Source of the DNA: Zygnema cylindricum
Taxonomy: Eukaryota > Streptophyta > Zygnematophyceae > Zygnematales > Zygnemataceae
Reading direction: 5' to 3'
NCBI GenBank assembly: GCA_037447655.1
Contig: JBBHKE010001281.1
Span: 16,039 to 80,038, forward strand
DNA: 64,000 nt
Below are positions 44,497-55,802 of this stretch, piece after piece. The notes under the pieces are model-generated. The model was not told the DNA's origin and did not search any database. It worked only from the letters and a program-made list of their open reading frames with translations. Position 1 is the first letter of the stretch. Every line of letters begins with the position of its first letter. The translations under genes and the position numbers were made by a program.

Positions 44497-46083
44497 CTCT
44501 TGATTTCGCAATGTTTTCCAACAAATATTGTGCTCATCGTCTTGGTTACAACCTGAAAGAAAATACCACCGAGATGGTATGCAGCGGAAGCAAAAAAGAT
44601 ACACACACAATTGGCCACAATAAGATATATTTGTACAAAAAAATGGCCGAAGCCTTTATACAAGGTTTTTCCCTTACCTCTCCCTTGTCCCTCTTTATTC
44701 TATCAATCCCAAGATAATGTAAACTGAGATGATCCAAAGCTAATTCCAAGATGTAATTTGCAGCTAAGGAATTTAGCTTAAATAGCTGCTTAGAAGATGT
44801 GTCGTGCACGAAAGATAAAATCGTAGATGGCGCCTTTCGGACGAAAGCCCACGGGAAGAAGAAAACAAGCAGAAAAGTGGCAGACGCGCTTTTCTCCTTC
44901 GAGAAAAGAATAAACATTTTGTTTCGTGCGCCGTATGCTACGAAGCTTCGTATAGTTCCTTTCGTGCGTTGTACGCCACGAAACTTCAAACAATAACTTT
45001 TGTGTGTTGTGCGCGCACGAAACGCCAAACGTACATACTCCAATCGTATGGCACAATACTATACCGTTGACGTACATACTTCGTACAGAAGCGTTGACGT
45101 GAATCAAAGTATCGCGAAGTATCCTGACGTCAACACAAATCATTAAAGCATACTTAAAAGCGAATCGTGCCACGCGAACCAAAATATTGTGCGTGTTCGG
45201 TTCTCCACATTGAATCGTAACACAACATTAGCCGGTGAATGGAATATCAAAAAATTACGTAATAAAAATTTTGATAAATTTTTTAATATATCGAAGGAAC
45301 CTCTATGTAATTTTTTGTGTAGATTTGTGCCTCGACTGTTCGTGATTATGGGAAGTATCCTCTGTTGTCTCAAAATGGCTAATTTCGGCTTTTAATTATG
45401 GTTTTCATGTGATATTATAGTATGGCGGGCGTGAACGACTGGTCCACGTGAAAAAGTAAGATAATATCGGCGACTTACAAGCAATGAAAGCCTTACACGC
45501 CGTATATGTCATGTGCTTTCCTGCAGGGTGGATGGAAATCCACCAAATGCAACGATAAAATCTTTGACGAAGGATATGCTTTGAAGCTTCGTACACCCCA
45601 TATTGGCCATGGGCTTTCCAACAGGGTGTATACAAATCCACCGAAAGCTGTGATATAATCTTTGACGGAGAATGTTTTTTGACGCTCTTTTTTCTACATA
45701 CAAAGTTTTGTGGAAAGAAATGTCTGTTAAAATTTTATAACATCATAACAAAGTTTGTATGGTGATATAGTACGGGCGTACAAATTTACGATTTGTGTAT
45801 GTTCCTAAAAATCCTAGTTTTAGTCCGCCCGTACAAATATCCATTCACATTTTAGGCTTGGATAATCTTCAACTATTTGTATTGTTTAAACAAAAGCCTA
45901 CTACGTTGCGTTAAAGATTGAGCACATACTTGAAATCTTTTTTAAAGGCACGAACCTAGTAGGGGATTATGTAGAGTATCAATGTTATTAAACGTGTCCG
46001 TATATTTACTAAGACAGCCTAGTGGATTCTATGCCTAAGTTCAAAATGATGTTTTTAAATATAAGTTTTAGATTATTTCTTCG
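44497..46083. other. Non-coding stretch with two short tandem repeats
   Basis: No gene with supported features. At about 44920-45035 a ~40-bp unit around TTTCGTGCG..TACGCCACGAAACTTC is repeated nearly three times. At about 45484-45690 a ~102-bp unit (GCTTTCCTGCAGGGTG; AATCTTTGACGAAGGA) occurs twice. A 165-codon minus-strand frame (45043-44546) overlaps the first repeat and has no recognisable motif. Confidence 0.5.
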
Positions 46084-47543
46084 GCTAAGGGTGAAGTTGC
46101 ATTAGACGAAAAAGTGCGATTGTTTATAGAAATTCGGACCTCTCCGTACTAGGATGTGCCTCCTGTTTTGTTTTTATCCGGAAAATAACATTACAGAGAT
46201 CTTGCCAATATTCTCCAAAAGTTTGGAAGCTAACAATGGTCGTTGGATTTTTTTTTGGGAAGCATTCGCTTCGAAAGTTTCTGTAACTGGTGATGTACCT
46301 CGTGAGGTACATCACCAATAACAAAATTTTGAGCTGCGACGTTAGATAATGAGATACGTGTCAAAATGTCAACCAACCGAAATAAAAAAACGCACACATA
46401 GCACATTCAAATATCCAACACAAAATAAACGAAATCTCGTAACACACTTTTTCACGCTATTTTGTAGGTCTATCGTCACACTATTTTTGGCAGCGTTCAT
46501 TCGTCACGCGTAAAAACAAGAACCCTAAAAAAATAAGGTGGTATCTGACAATGCATATGCAAAGAGTACAAAAGTTGTGATACACGATGACCTGGTACAC
46601 ACATCAATGGTACGCAAATGAAGATTTTTGGTCAGTGTGAAAATTATTGACGATTTTCAATATCTAATCCATAGTTACGTGGCACCACTCTTTTGCTAAC
46701 ACGTGCATTACAGACTCTGCGCAATGGAACTTCGTTCAAATTGTAGCATTCTGTAATGTTGGCCGTACAATTACAAAATGTCCAAACAGAACTTCACCCT
46801 AAGGGTCAAGTTCCATCATTCATTTCTATAATCGTACGGCCAACTCTACGGGTCGGGTTAATTGAGTCGATGTTCAATCACGAAGAGTCTGTAAGCCACG
46901 TGTTATACATTGAGTGGCACCACGTGGATTTTGACCAAATATTCAAAATCTTTTAAAAATCTTCACACCGACAAATATAACTTCAAAGCTTCACTTGCGT
47001 ACCATGTACCTGTCTAACAAGTCATAATACGACAAAACTTTTGTACTTTTTACTATCGCAAGTGTTTTATACTAGCTCATTTTTTAGGGTTCCTGTTTTC
47101 GAACATGCAAAAATCCTTTGCGGTAATAGTGTGACGAAAGAGCGTTGCCAGAAAAAGCACGACGAAGGACCATCTCGAGAATACATTTTTAATTTTCAGT
47201 TGCATTCTGAAATGTACATTCCATGTGCAAATTTCGTCAGTTTTCGTTAGTTTCCCATCGTGACATGTAGCTTTTTCGTCCAACGTGTCACGATTGATTT
47301 TTTTTGTATCTGCTAACTCACCTCCTATAGGTAAGTTGGCATTTACAGAGAAAAATGAAGCGAACACCTTACAAATGAACATGCGACACTCAGAATTACC
47401 TCCCAGACCTTCGGAGAGTATTGGGAAGAATCTCTGTAATGTTGTTTTTCGTATAAAAGCAAAATAAAGGGTACGGTCTGGTACGGATACTCGCGGATTT
47501 CTGTAAGCTACCCCAATTTTCGACTGATGGAACTTAACCCTAA
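46084..47543. mobile_element. Fold-back element, ~1.46 kb imperfect palindrome
   Basis: The left end CTAAGGGTGAAGTTGCAT (46084) is mirrored by ATGGAACTTAACCCTAAG at 47543. Homology continues inward: 46125-46240 against 47380-47490 (ATTACAGAGAT / ATCTCTGTAAT) and 46480-46520 against 47080-47160. It continues to a centre at about 46790-46812, where GAACTTCACCCTAAGGGTCAAGTTC again carries the terminal motif. It is either one fold-back transposon or two head-to-head copies. A 28-bp near-perfect palindrome (GGTGATGTACCTC arms) lies at 46289-46316. No coding capacity. Confidence 0.6.
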
Positions 47544-47664
47544 GTTAAAAAGCCAACTTGTGAGAGCGATTCAATCAGGAGAGAATTATTGTAAATGTAA
47601 AAATTATAAGGAAATGTATTAGTAAAGATTTTCAAAAAGAAAATAAATTTAAACGGGCAAGCGA

Positions 47665-47748
47665 AGTAACATAAACCGATCAGCAAGCGACGCCACCGTA
47701 CCACTTTATCGTTGGCCGTGTACTGAAAAACGCATAGGAACTGAGGCT
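47665..47748. repeat. Isolated monomer of the 94-bp satellite
   Basis: AAACCGATCAGCAAGCGACGCCACCGTACCACTTTATCG and the following TGTACTGAAAAACGC.. correspond to one diverged unit of the array at 50483-51478. It lies about 2.7 kb upstream of that array. Confidence 0.7.
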
Positions 47749-47903
47749 AACATCATATATGTCTCATTCGTACGGATTTTGACATTTTTACGAAATTTCG
47801 TTATTTTTTATTAATTTTGAACCTTTCGTAAAATGCGTATACTTTTCGTACGGACAACATGTTCAGATATAATGTACGGAAAATTCAAATAAAGTGTTGA
47901 ACG

Positions 47904-48000
47904 TACACCGTGAATCGCTATTAGAGCTTAACATTATTTGGGGTTCAAGGGCCTAACGCCAACAAAATGTCAAAAATTAACGCTAATTTAGGGTAACCTT
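47904..48000. repeat. Half of a mariner-type MITE
   Basis: TA followed by CACCGTGAATCGCTATTAG at 47906 is the family terminus. The interior is short, and no right-hand inverse end is found. Confidence 0.5.
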
Positions 48001-49698
48001 CCATCAAGCAAAAAATGGGGTTGTTTACTGGAGAAAGTATCTTTCCGTACTAAACCGTACTGTTTATTTTTTTTTAAAACAAAAGATGTTTACTAAAAAT
48101 TCGTTGAGATTCTCCAGACATCTTGGCGAAAACTTCCACCGTCCGATTTTCAAGTTTCGATGCAAACACAGCTTGTTTTCAGTACCTGGCTAGTCTCCTC
48201 CGACTGTCCTCACGAGGACACTTAGCGCTTACTAGACGCGTGTATTCGTCCACTTGTAAAGTTAGAGTCGATCCACGACGGACGTGAAGTTACAAAGTTA
48301 TATGTGGCAAATGGCTTGTACCTTCTGACATCAAAGCCACCTTGTTCGACGACAAAAATATCTTGGTTGTAGGACATCCTGTGGCGTCTACTTCATAAAT
48401 GTGCGATACAACGATAATACATTCACATACAAATGGTACATTTTTGGACATTTGTACAAACTTTAATTTTGCAACGGTTTTCGTGGCCGTTGATACCACA
48501 ACAACCCTAAGAACGTTCAGATTGTACATTAGCGTGACGCTACTAAATATTTTAATTGGCGTCTGCCCGTACACATACGCAGCTGCAATTTTGTCCTTTT
48601 GGAATTGATGATTATTCCCGAGCGGCTCAACAGGATCCTACGTGGTACCAATCGCAATCTAATGTTGTTTTGAAATGTTAGTTTCGTGCGTACATGACAT
48701 TTTGTGCGCACGCAATGTTTGGTGCTTAATTTATTAAATGGATTTATTGTGGAGGTTCGAATGATTTCGTTTGGATTTTGTGACCACGCGGAATTGCGTC
48801 AATCACACAATGTTTATTTTGGACGATCCGGATTCTTTGAAGAAATTTAAGGAATCTCGTTGAGTGACGTAGCGTGACTCAACATACGATTTTGTGAGAT
48901 TGTGTGTACTTGTAAATATTTGGTCTAACATTGTTTTGTCTTTTTGTGTATTAAGTATTAGTGTAGGTTTACTCACTTTGACATACCTTGAAGTATTCGG
49001 GTATACCAACATTAATAGAGGTAGCTGGTAGATAGCGTACGGCTGGTATGCCTCCGTACATTCAACAGTAAGCTCTTGTATATATTTGTAGGACTTATTC
49101 ATTTCAGGATATAGGAACTTTTTGGACCAAAAACTGTTTTTGGTTATTTTTGGTAATTTTATCTGAGGATTACTCTCACACCTGCTAGCGGAATTATCTG
49201 AAATTCTGCAGGTGTGTTCCTATTTATATTTTTAATATTTCCACAGATTTTCAGGTCTATTGTGTGCCTAGTCTGTGTTTTAATTCATTGTGAAGTTAGT
49301 CTGTCTGATCAAAGTTCTGGCAGACTGTTTTTCTGCAACTTTGACTAGATGATGTGATCAATCTGTTTATTATTTTTGTCTGAAACTTTGTGAGGTCATT
49401 TTATATCCTAGATAACATCTGTAAATGTAGTTCCAGATTGTTTTGTTAATTCTGTTGAATTCTGTGTGTATCCAAAGTAGGCTATTTTTTGGGTAGTCTG
49501 TGGTGCTTCCTAGGGTGAATCCATGGCTAGAAATGGCTATGGACAACATCTAACACCTCATTTACTGGCAAGACCTCATGGAAGGGTGTTACAAATATTA
49601 CTGCCATTAATCGTGTTTGTACAATTACTGGGAACGCGTGATGGAAGGTTACCTTTATTTAATTATACAACTTAGCACTAATTTAGATGTAGCCGCGA
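48001..49698. other. Unassigned intergenic DNA
   Basis: I see no gene or repeat with definable ends. Frames up to about 99 codons on the minus strand show no motif. Confidence 0.5.
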
Positions 49699-50330
49699 TA
49701 GTCTTTGTTCACATATTCGACCCTAGAGCATGTGAGAACAGGTTCTCGCGATTCTCCCTCGTCTTTATGACTGAGAATCAAATCTGAGTGCGCATTTTCG
49801 TGGCGACACACTCAATTACCCGTGTCGACGTCTTTATTTGACACTTATTCTGTACGCATGTACAAAATAATGAACAATTTTCGTACGATCGGATTCATTT
49901 TTTACACTACACTACTTTAATCTAATGGAAAAGTGACATAATAAAAATCTATACTACAACTTCATCAACTATATTTTTTATTTTACGTATAGTCTGTGTT
50001 CACATATTCGACACTTGAACATGTGAGAACAGGTTTTAGTGACTTTAATTCGTCTTTATGACTTGGAATCAAATCTGATACGCTTTTCCGTGGCGACGCA
50101 CTCAATTTCCCCTGTCGACTTCATTACCTAACATTTATTTTGTACATCTGTACGAAATAATGAATAATTTTTATGCGAACTGACACAATTCGTAGATTCC
50201 ACTCCTTAAAAACAGTTGAAATTAGAGTAGCTAACGCTAATTAAACAGTACACATATTAACGTAAAATAAAAAATATAGTTGATGAAGTTGTAGTATAGA
50301 TTTTTATTATGTCACTTTTCCATTAGATTA
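49699..50330. repeat. Direct repeat (~291-bp period) enclosed by an inverted repeat
   Basis: TAGTCT.TGTTCACATATTCGA starts at 49699 and again at 49990, and the following ~220 bp are alike (CATGTGAGAACAGG; TCGTCTTTATGACT; GTGGCGAC.CACTCAATT). Separately, 49918-49988 is repeated as a perfect or near-perfect inverse at 50260-50330 (arms ~71 bp, 271-bp spacer). Non-coding. Confidence 0.75.
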
Positions 50331-50482
50331 TTAGATGTTTTTATATTCTTTTTGTTATTATAAAGTCAAAGTCGGTCAACGCGTTTTATAAAGTTTAGAA
50401 TTTTGTTTCATGCGCATATTCGTTTTTTATTTGACGTTTCATTCGTGCGTTTTATGCGCATGAGACATCTATGGCTAACATA

Positions 50483-51478
50483 GACCAATAAACTTAAACC
50501 AATCAGGAAGTGATGCCACCGTTCCACTTTATCGTTGGTCGTGTATTGAAAAACGCGTTGAAGCTGAGGCTAACATAGCCCAATCAACTTAAACAAATCA
50601 TGAAGCGATGCCACCGTATCACTTTATCGTTGACGTGTATTGAAAAACGCGTTGAAGCTAAGGCTAACATAGACCAATCAACTTAAACCAATCAGGAAGC
50701 GATGCCACCGTACCACTTTATCGTTTGCCGTGTATTGAAAAACGCGTTGAAGCTGAGGCTAACATTGACCAATCAACTTAAACCAATCACGAAGCGATGC
50801 CACCGTACCACTTTATCGTTGCCGTGTATTGAAAAAAGGATTAAAGCTAAGGCTAACATAGACCAATCAACTTAAACCAATCAATTAGTGATACCACCGT
50901 ACCACTTTATCGTTGCCGTGTATTGAAAAACGCGTTGAAGCTGAGTCTCACATAGACCAATCAACTTAAACCAATCAGTAAGCGATCCCACCGTACCAGT
51001 TTATCATTGCCGTGTATTGAAAAACGCGTTAAAGCTGAGTCTCACATCGACCAATCAACTTAAACCAATCAGTAACGGATGCCACCGTACCACTTTATCA
51101 TTGCCTTGTATTGAAAAACGCGTTGAAGCTGAGTCTCACATAGACCAATCAACTTAAACCAATCAGTAAGTGATGCCACCTTACCACTTTATCATTGCCT
51201 TGTATTGAAAAACGCGTTGAAGCTGAGTCTCACATAGACCAATCAACTTAAACCAATCAGTAAGTGATGCCACCGTACCACTTTATCATTGCCTTGTATT
51301 GAAAAACGCGTTAAAGTTGAGTCTCACATCGACCAATCAACTTAAACCAATCAGTAAACGATGCCACCGTACCACTTTATCGTTGTCGTGTATTGAAAAA
51401 CGCGTTGAAGCTGAGTCTCACATAGACCAATCAACTTAAACCAATCAGTAAGCGATGCCACCGTACCACTTTCTCACG
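50483..51478. repeat. 94-bp tandem array, about 11 copies
   Basis: CCAATCAACTTAAACCAATC recurs with CAAT at 50486, 50581, 50675, 50770, 50864, 50958, 51052, 51146, 51240, 51334 and 51428, a period of 94-95 bp. Each unit holds two CCAAT boxes 14 bp apart in the same direction and an ACGCGTT word. Later units are more alike than the first ones. The array ends about 550 bp upstream of the start codon of the RHD3/SEY1-like gene. Confidence 0.92.
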
Positions 51479-51511
51479 CGTTGGTACTTCATTGTTAAGT
51501 ACAAGTGTAGC

Positions 51512-51518
51512 TATTTAA
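51512..51518 (+). promoter_or_regulatory. Possible TATA box of the RHD3/SEY1-like gene
   Basis: TATTTAA lies 510 bp before the predicted start codon, directly after the CCAAT-bearing array. Distance and sequence fit a core promoter, but there is no independent support. Confidence 0.3.
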
Positions 51519-52023
51519 GCAGCAGCAGAGTAGCTGTATTGAATTACTGCTGTATTGAATTAGTGATGTCTAATGGTGTTTTAGAGTCGCAGAGGGATTT
51601 ATTTGAGGGGAGTCGACCTTCCGCTAAATAATACAATTCTTTTGGCAGTCGTTTCTCTTCTCTTGTGCTCTTTGTGAATGCTTCTGCTGGTATATATGCT
51701 GTGGTGAATCTTTTCCGAGTCGTTAAGTGGTTTCTATCGTATCATTTAGAAGTGAGGAAGAGTAGTCATCAAGTGGAGAAGTCAATTCACGTTTCTATTT
51801 GCCGCTCATTCATTCTTATAACTTGTTTGTACACATAAAAGCATTCTTAGCTCACGCTCTTCTTATCATTCACTTTGCTAATTTTTTTTTTTCAAAATTG
51901 TCTGGATTTTTTTTCTTCCTTTTCGTGGTTTTGCCTCTCCTTTGAAGCTTTCAAGCTTTTATTTCCTTTTCACTCTTCCTTCCCCTCTTTTTCTTTAATT
52001 TCCGTGCGACCTGCGGCCTAGCC

Positions 52024-55000
52024 ATGGGAGCACGTCAATCACGTCAAGACACAGAGCAGCACGTCAATGAAGAAGGAGAATATAACCAAACTGATACGAA
52101 AAGGTTTTTAGAGGCTAAGGGTGATCCTTTTGCGGTTGTGGCAATTACGGAACCACAAAGCTCAGGTGTGGAGTCAAAGCGTTATTTATGTTTTCTGTTG
52201 TTGCATTACATGCCAATTCAACACCACCCCTGTCTCGGTTTCTGCCTTATTACTTCGCTTGTTCTTTTACAATTTATTTTCTTTTTTCCAGGAAAGACGT
52301 CCTCCGTTTGTGTCTCCCAGGCTAAAGAGACTGCTCCACCGTACTTCCAATGCCAAGAGCTTCTTAAGGAGGTCGGAGCTTATAATGTCGCCTTTCTTGC
52401 AAGTAGCAACGCTTCTATGAGGATTTTTATTGGTAACGAAGCATCAGGCTTTTTGGTTTGGAACTAACTGTGAATGATTTATTTCCGCCTCTGTACAGGT
52501 ACAAACGCCCCGCCAACTAGTTCAAGGTTCTGGATCACCAGGATGGATGGCTGGAAATGAAAGAGAGAATGATTTCAACAAAAATATTTCAGATGAACAA
52601 TCAAAGGTGATTTTCCGCTTATTTAGATCCTGCTTTTATAGATGAAAGAGGTTTTTTTGTCTCCGTATACTAAATGGACTATGTCCTGGCTGTAGGTTAA
52701 ATTTAAATGTGAGGAGCTTGCGAGAAAAGTATTAGAGGACTTTCGTAATTCACAGGTAAGGGCATTTGCTCCTTGTAATCTCTCGGGCATGCTGTTATAG
52801 AGCCACTTTGTGATCATGATGTGTACCTTTGTGTCTTGCTGTTTTCTGTACTATGAGGTATATTAAGGGAAGAGATCGAGAAGGTAGCATGCCGAAGCCT
52901 TTGATGCTGTGCATCTGCTTTTATGTTCCTGTTTTAAGTTACCATCAACGTTAGCGGGCTTCTAAAGAAGGTGGAGGTTGTAAACCCTGTGAGTTTGGCC
53001 ATCGTAGCCTGAGCCACTTAAGAATCGCCTTTAATGGGGGCGGGAAAGGGGAATCCCGGAGGATGACCAGAACCGTTTGCGGGACATTAGAGGGAGAGGG
53101 AGAGGGAGAGGGAGGGAGAGAGGGAGAGAGGGAGGGAGGAATCCCTGAGTTGTCTTTGGGAGCTTGTCACAAAATCGGTGTGACCGATTTGGGGAGACAA
53201 TGATAACAGTTGGGGGAGTGTCCGTTTACAGGGACTTGATGTGTGTGAACAGCTTGCAAGTGTCCCCTTTAACCTGTTACGTTACTGTACTGTAGCGGAA
53301 CGTACCGACTAAACCTTCAATTTCTTTTCGTTTTTTGTTTACCCGGCCATACTCGAATTTGTTGTTTTTTTTTTTAATAACCTGGCCGAATCTGGCCGGT
53401 CCCCAAAATTTAGCACCCGAATCCATCCCGGATTGGGCGGGCGGGGACGAATCGTGTAGGAATTCGGGTACCCGATTGCCATCTCTGGAGTGGACACAGA
53501 AAACTTAATGAGGGCAAATACACCGTGAATCGCTATTAGCGTAATAAAATAAATAGCGTTATGAACGCTATTTTCGGAATTTGGCGATTTTCAAGGAAAT
53601 CATTGACTCTAATTAGGAATTTAGGGTTTTCCAAAATATAATTAATTATTCTATTTGAGAATTTCGGTCAAAAAAAAGGGACCGCAAATAGTGTCATGAA
53701 CGCTAATAGCGACGCTAATAGCGATTCACGGTGTAGCTTAACCCCGCCATAAACTCAGAAAAGGGTGCACGGAAGCGAGGGCTCACACCTTTACACCGTG
53801 TGTATTTCATTACGCTACACCGCCAATCGTTATTAGCGTTGTGTACACTATTTCCGTCCCGCTTTTTTTGTTTTTATTCTCAAATAGAATTATCCACACT
53901 ATTTAAAAAAAACCCTAATTCCTAATTAGAATAGACGATTTCTTCGAAAATGTTCAAATTCCCAATTAGCGTAAACCACGCTAATTTTTCGTATACGCTA
54001 AAAAAACTTACACGCTAATAACGATTGGCGGTGTAGTAGCGATTCACGGTGTTGCGTTCGCACACAAAGGAGCATGGAGTTCGAACCTACGACCGTTACG
54101 AAGTATGAAAATGTTAATCTGTAGCTAGATTCTTACAAAAACCTGTTACTCAAAATATTTGTATGGCCGTTTCCTGTTTGCACACCCTATCTTTCTAGAA
54201 ATATTTTTTGACGCTGTTGCTGAATCATTATTCGTGAAAAGCTGAAATTGAAATTCACTTGAAATTGTCAGTGTGTGTTGGATAGTTCTGGTGAAAGGCT
54301 TAATTTTTCTGTTGTGACATTTAATTCTCATTGTTGTACTTTTGTTATGTCTGGGGATGTATCTTGACAATATTGGCCACTTGTGTTGGGTTTATGTTTC
54401 TTGTGTCGCAGGAATTGAATGAATTTACCTCTGCTGCAACTAAGGGCATTGTCACTGAATTTGGACGTCAAGCTGTCAGCCTATTAAACCGTTACGTTTC
54501 CAGGTATGAAATAAACCAGGATATCGTATTATAATAATGATCCAGCAATCGGTTTTCGGAATTACCAAGTGCATGGGTTTCATTGTTGACTTATTTCAAA
54601 CTAAACAATGTCAAGTGTCCACTCTTCTAGGAACATAGACTCATGATTGTTTTTTCCAATAAGGCACTTTGTCCTGAAGGTTTGGTGGATTGTTGTCGTT
54701 TGAAATGTTTTGTTCTCTTGCAATTATTATTCCTTTGTTTCCGAACCCTCCTGATCCGTCCTTCGATTGCAGGTACGATAATGAAGCAGCTTTGTTTGAT
54801 GAGGGTGTTCGGAACAAGGAAAGGGAGAAGCTACTGTCTAGTCTTGGCAAGGTATTTTATTTTACATTTTGCTTTTTTTCTTTCTCGTTCATCAACTTTC
54901 CCGTACTTCATCGTGTGTTGATGTGCTCATTCACTGTTGTTCTTTACCTATTTGACAAAAAGACATTTAATTGGTCAAGTTTCAATCGTCCATTTGGATG

Positions 55001-55669
55001 GCTAGAGAACTTGCTCATAAAGTCATTGATGATTGCTTTTAGTTGTTTACAGGAACTGTACTGGGCGTATTTGACAACCTTAAACCATCACAAAGCAGCG
55101 GCTTTGAAAAAGTTTGACGAAGGTGTTGAATCCGTATTGCGGAAAAATCTTCAATTGATTTTCTGTCCGAAAGCGGTGATGAGTACCATTAAGAATTGTG
55201 TGGAGCTGGCAATGTCTCAGTTTGACGAAGGTGCAGCAGGTAACTTCATTCAACACCTTGCTCTTTTCCATTTCTTTTCACATAAGGTTCTTTAGAACGA
55301 CGCACTTTGACGTGAAGTAATCTGGGTTAGTCGGGGACAGTTCACATAGCCAATTTCATATTGAAGCAATCTCCAGCTTGTTGGTTGACACTGGTTTCGT
55401 GATTTCCAGATGCCGAAGTTCCCAAGATGTCATGGGATGCTCTCCAGATCCGAGCGAATCTCAAAACGGAGATTGACGATAAGGTGAAGCGCTACGAATC
55501 GAAAATGAGTTCCCGTCGGCAAGCTAAACTGACCCAAATTGGTGTTGGTGCGGCTCTTTTCGTTGCAAAATTAGTCTTTGACCCATTCGGAATCCTAGGT
55601 GTCACGGATTTCTTTCCAGATGTCACGGAATTCTTTCCAGATCCGAGCGAATCTCAAAACGGAGATTGA
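52024..55669 (+). CDS. RHD3/SEY1-like protein lacking most of its GTPase domain
   Basis: Eight exons with GT-AG borders and agreeing phases give 335 codons: 52024-52165, 52292-52371 (end uncertain), 52499-52606, 52696-52755, 54412-54503, 54773-54851, 55053-55239 and 55410-55669. RHD3/SEY1 (atlastin-type) proteins fuse ER tubules. Residues 30-52 (AVVAITEPQSSGKT) match the family P-loop region, with the first Gly replaced by Glu. The rest of the G domain (about 250 residues in the family) is missing. From KFKCEELARKVLEDF through RYDNEAALFDEGVRNKERE and MSQFDEGAADAE to SSRRQAKL it follows the first helical-bundle part of the family. The remaining bundle and membrane hairpin are absent; instead a hydrophobic run (IGVGAALFVAKLVF) and an acidic tail end the protein. 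MGARQS could allow N-myristoylation. It may be a truncated paralogue or an expressed pseudogene. Homology is moderately sure, exon 2 less so. Confidence 0.65.
53519..53735. repeat. Mariner-type MITE, 213 bp, TA duplication
   Basis: 53521-53733, with ends CACCGTGAATCGCTATTAGCG and its exact inverse, each flanked by TA. The interior is AT-rich, with TTCTCAAATAGA-type sequence (in inverse) shared with the other copies. Confidence 0.85.
53792..54052. repeat. Mariner-type MITE, 216 bp, inside an older remnant
   Basis: The inner copy 53818-54033 has ends CACCGCCAATCGTTATTAGCG and its exact inverse, flanked by TA. Just outside it, CACCGTG at 53794 and GATTCACGGTG to 54051 look like the two ends of an older, almost emptied copy of the family. 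Confidence 0.8.
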
Positions 55670-55790
55670 TGATAAGATGAAGCGCGGCGAATCGGAAATG
55701 AGTTCCCGTCGGCAAGCTAAACAGACTGAAATTGGTGTTGATGTGGCTGTTTTCGTTACAAAATTTGCCTTAGCAGCATTTGGAATCTCA
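55448..55790 (+). repeat. 193-bp tandem duplication at the gene's 3' end
   Basis: The segment from ATCCGAGCGAATCTCAAAAC (55448) recurs at 55641 with about 85-90% similarity by eye. The 193-bp offset is not a multiple of three, so reading continues from the first copy into a stop at 55667-55669. The second copy remains open in another frame to 55802 (ending FGISVAW). Two TTCTTTCCAG strings (to 55621 and 55640) resemble splice acceptors. Confidence 0.75.
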
Positions 55791-55802
55791 GTGGCATGGT
55801 GA

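Larger units (their letters stand above)
52756..54411 (+). other. Large intron with MITEs and a GGGAGA microsatellite
   Basis: The 1656-bp intron has donor CAG|GTAAGG and acceptor CGCAG|GA. The flanking exons are contiguous in the protein family, so no exon seems lost. It contains a (GGGAGA)n-like purine run at about 53091-53140 and two mariner-type MITEs. Nothing else is recognised. Confidence 0.6.

Noticed and set aside
44546-45043. 165-codon minus-strand frame.
   Set aside because: It overlaps a ~40-bp tandem repeat, has no motif, no homologous segment elsewhere and no splice or promoter context.
50483-51478. Regular repeats resembling a CRISPR array.
   Set aside because: The units are contiguous 94-bp tandem copies without variable spacers, and the window is eukaryotic.
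52859-53300. Possible extra exon of the RHD3/SEY1-like gene before the GGGAGA run.
   Set aside because: Flanking exons (ending ..FRNSQ and starting ELNEFTS) are continuous relative to the protein family and their phases agree, so no exon is needed.
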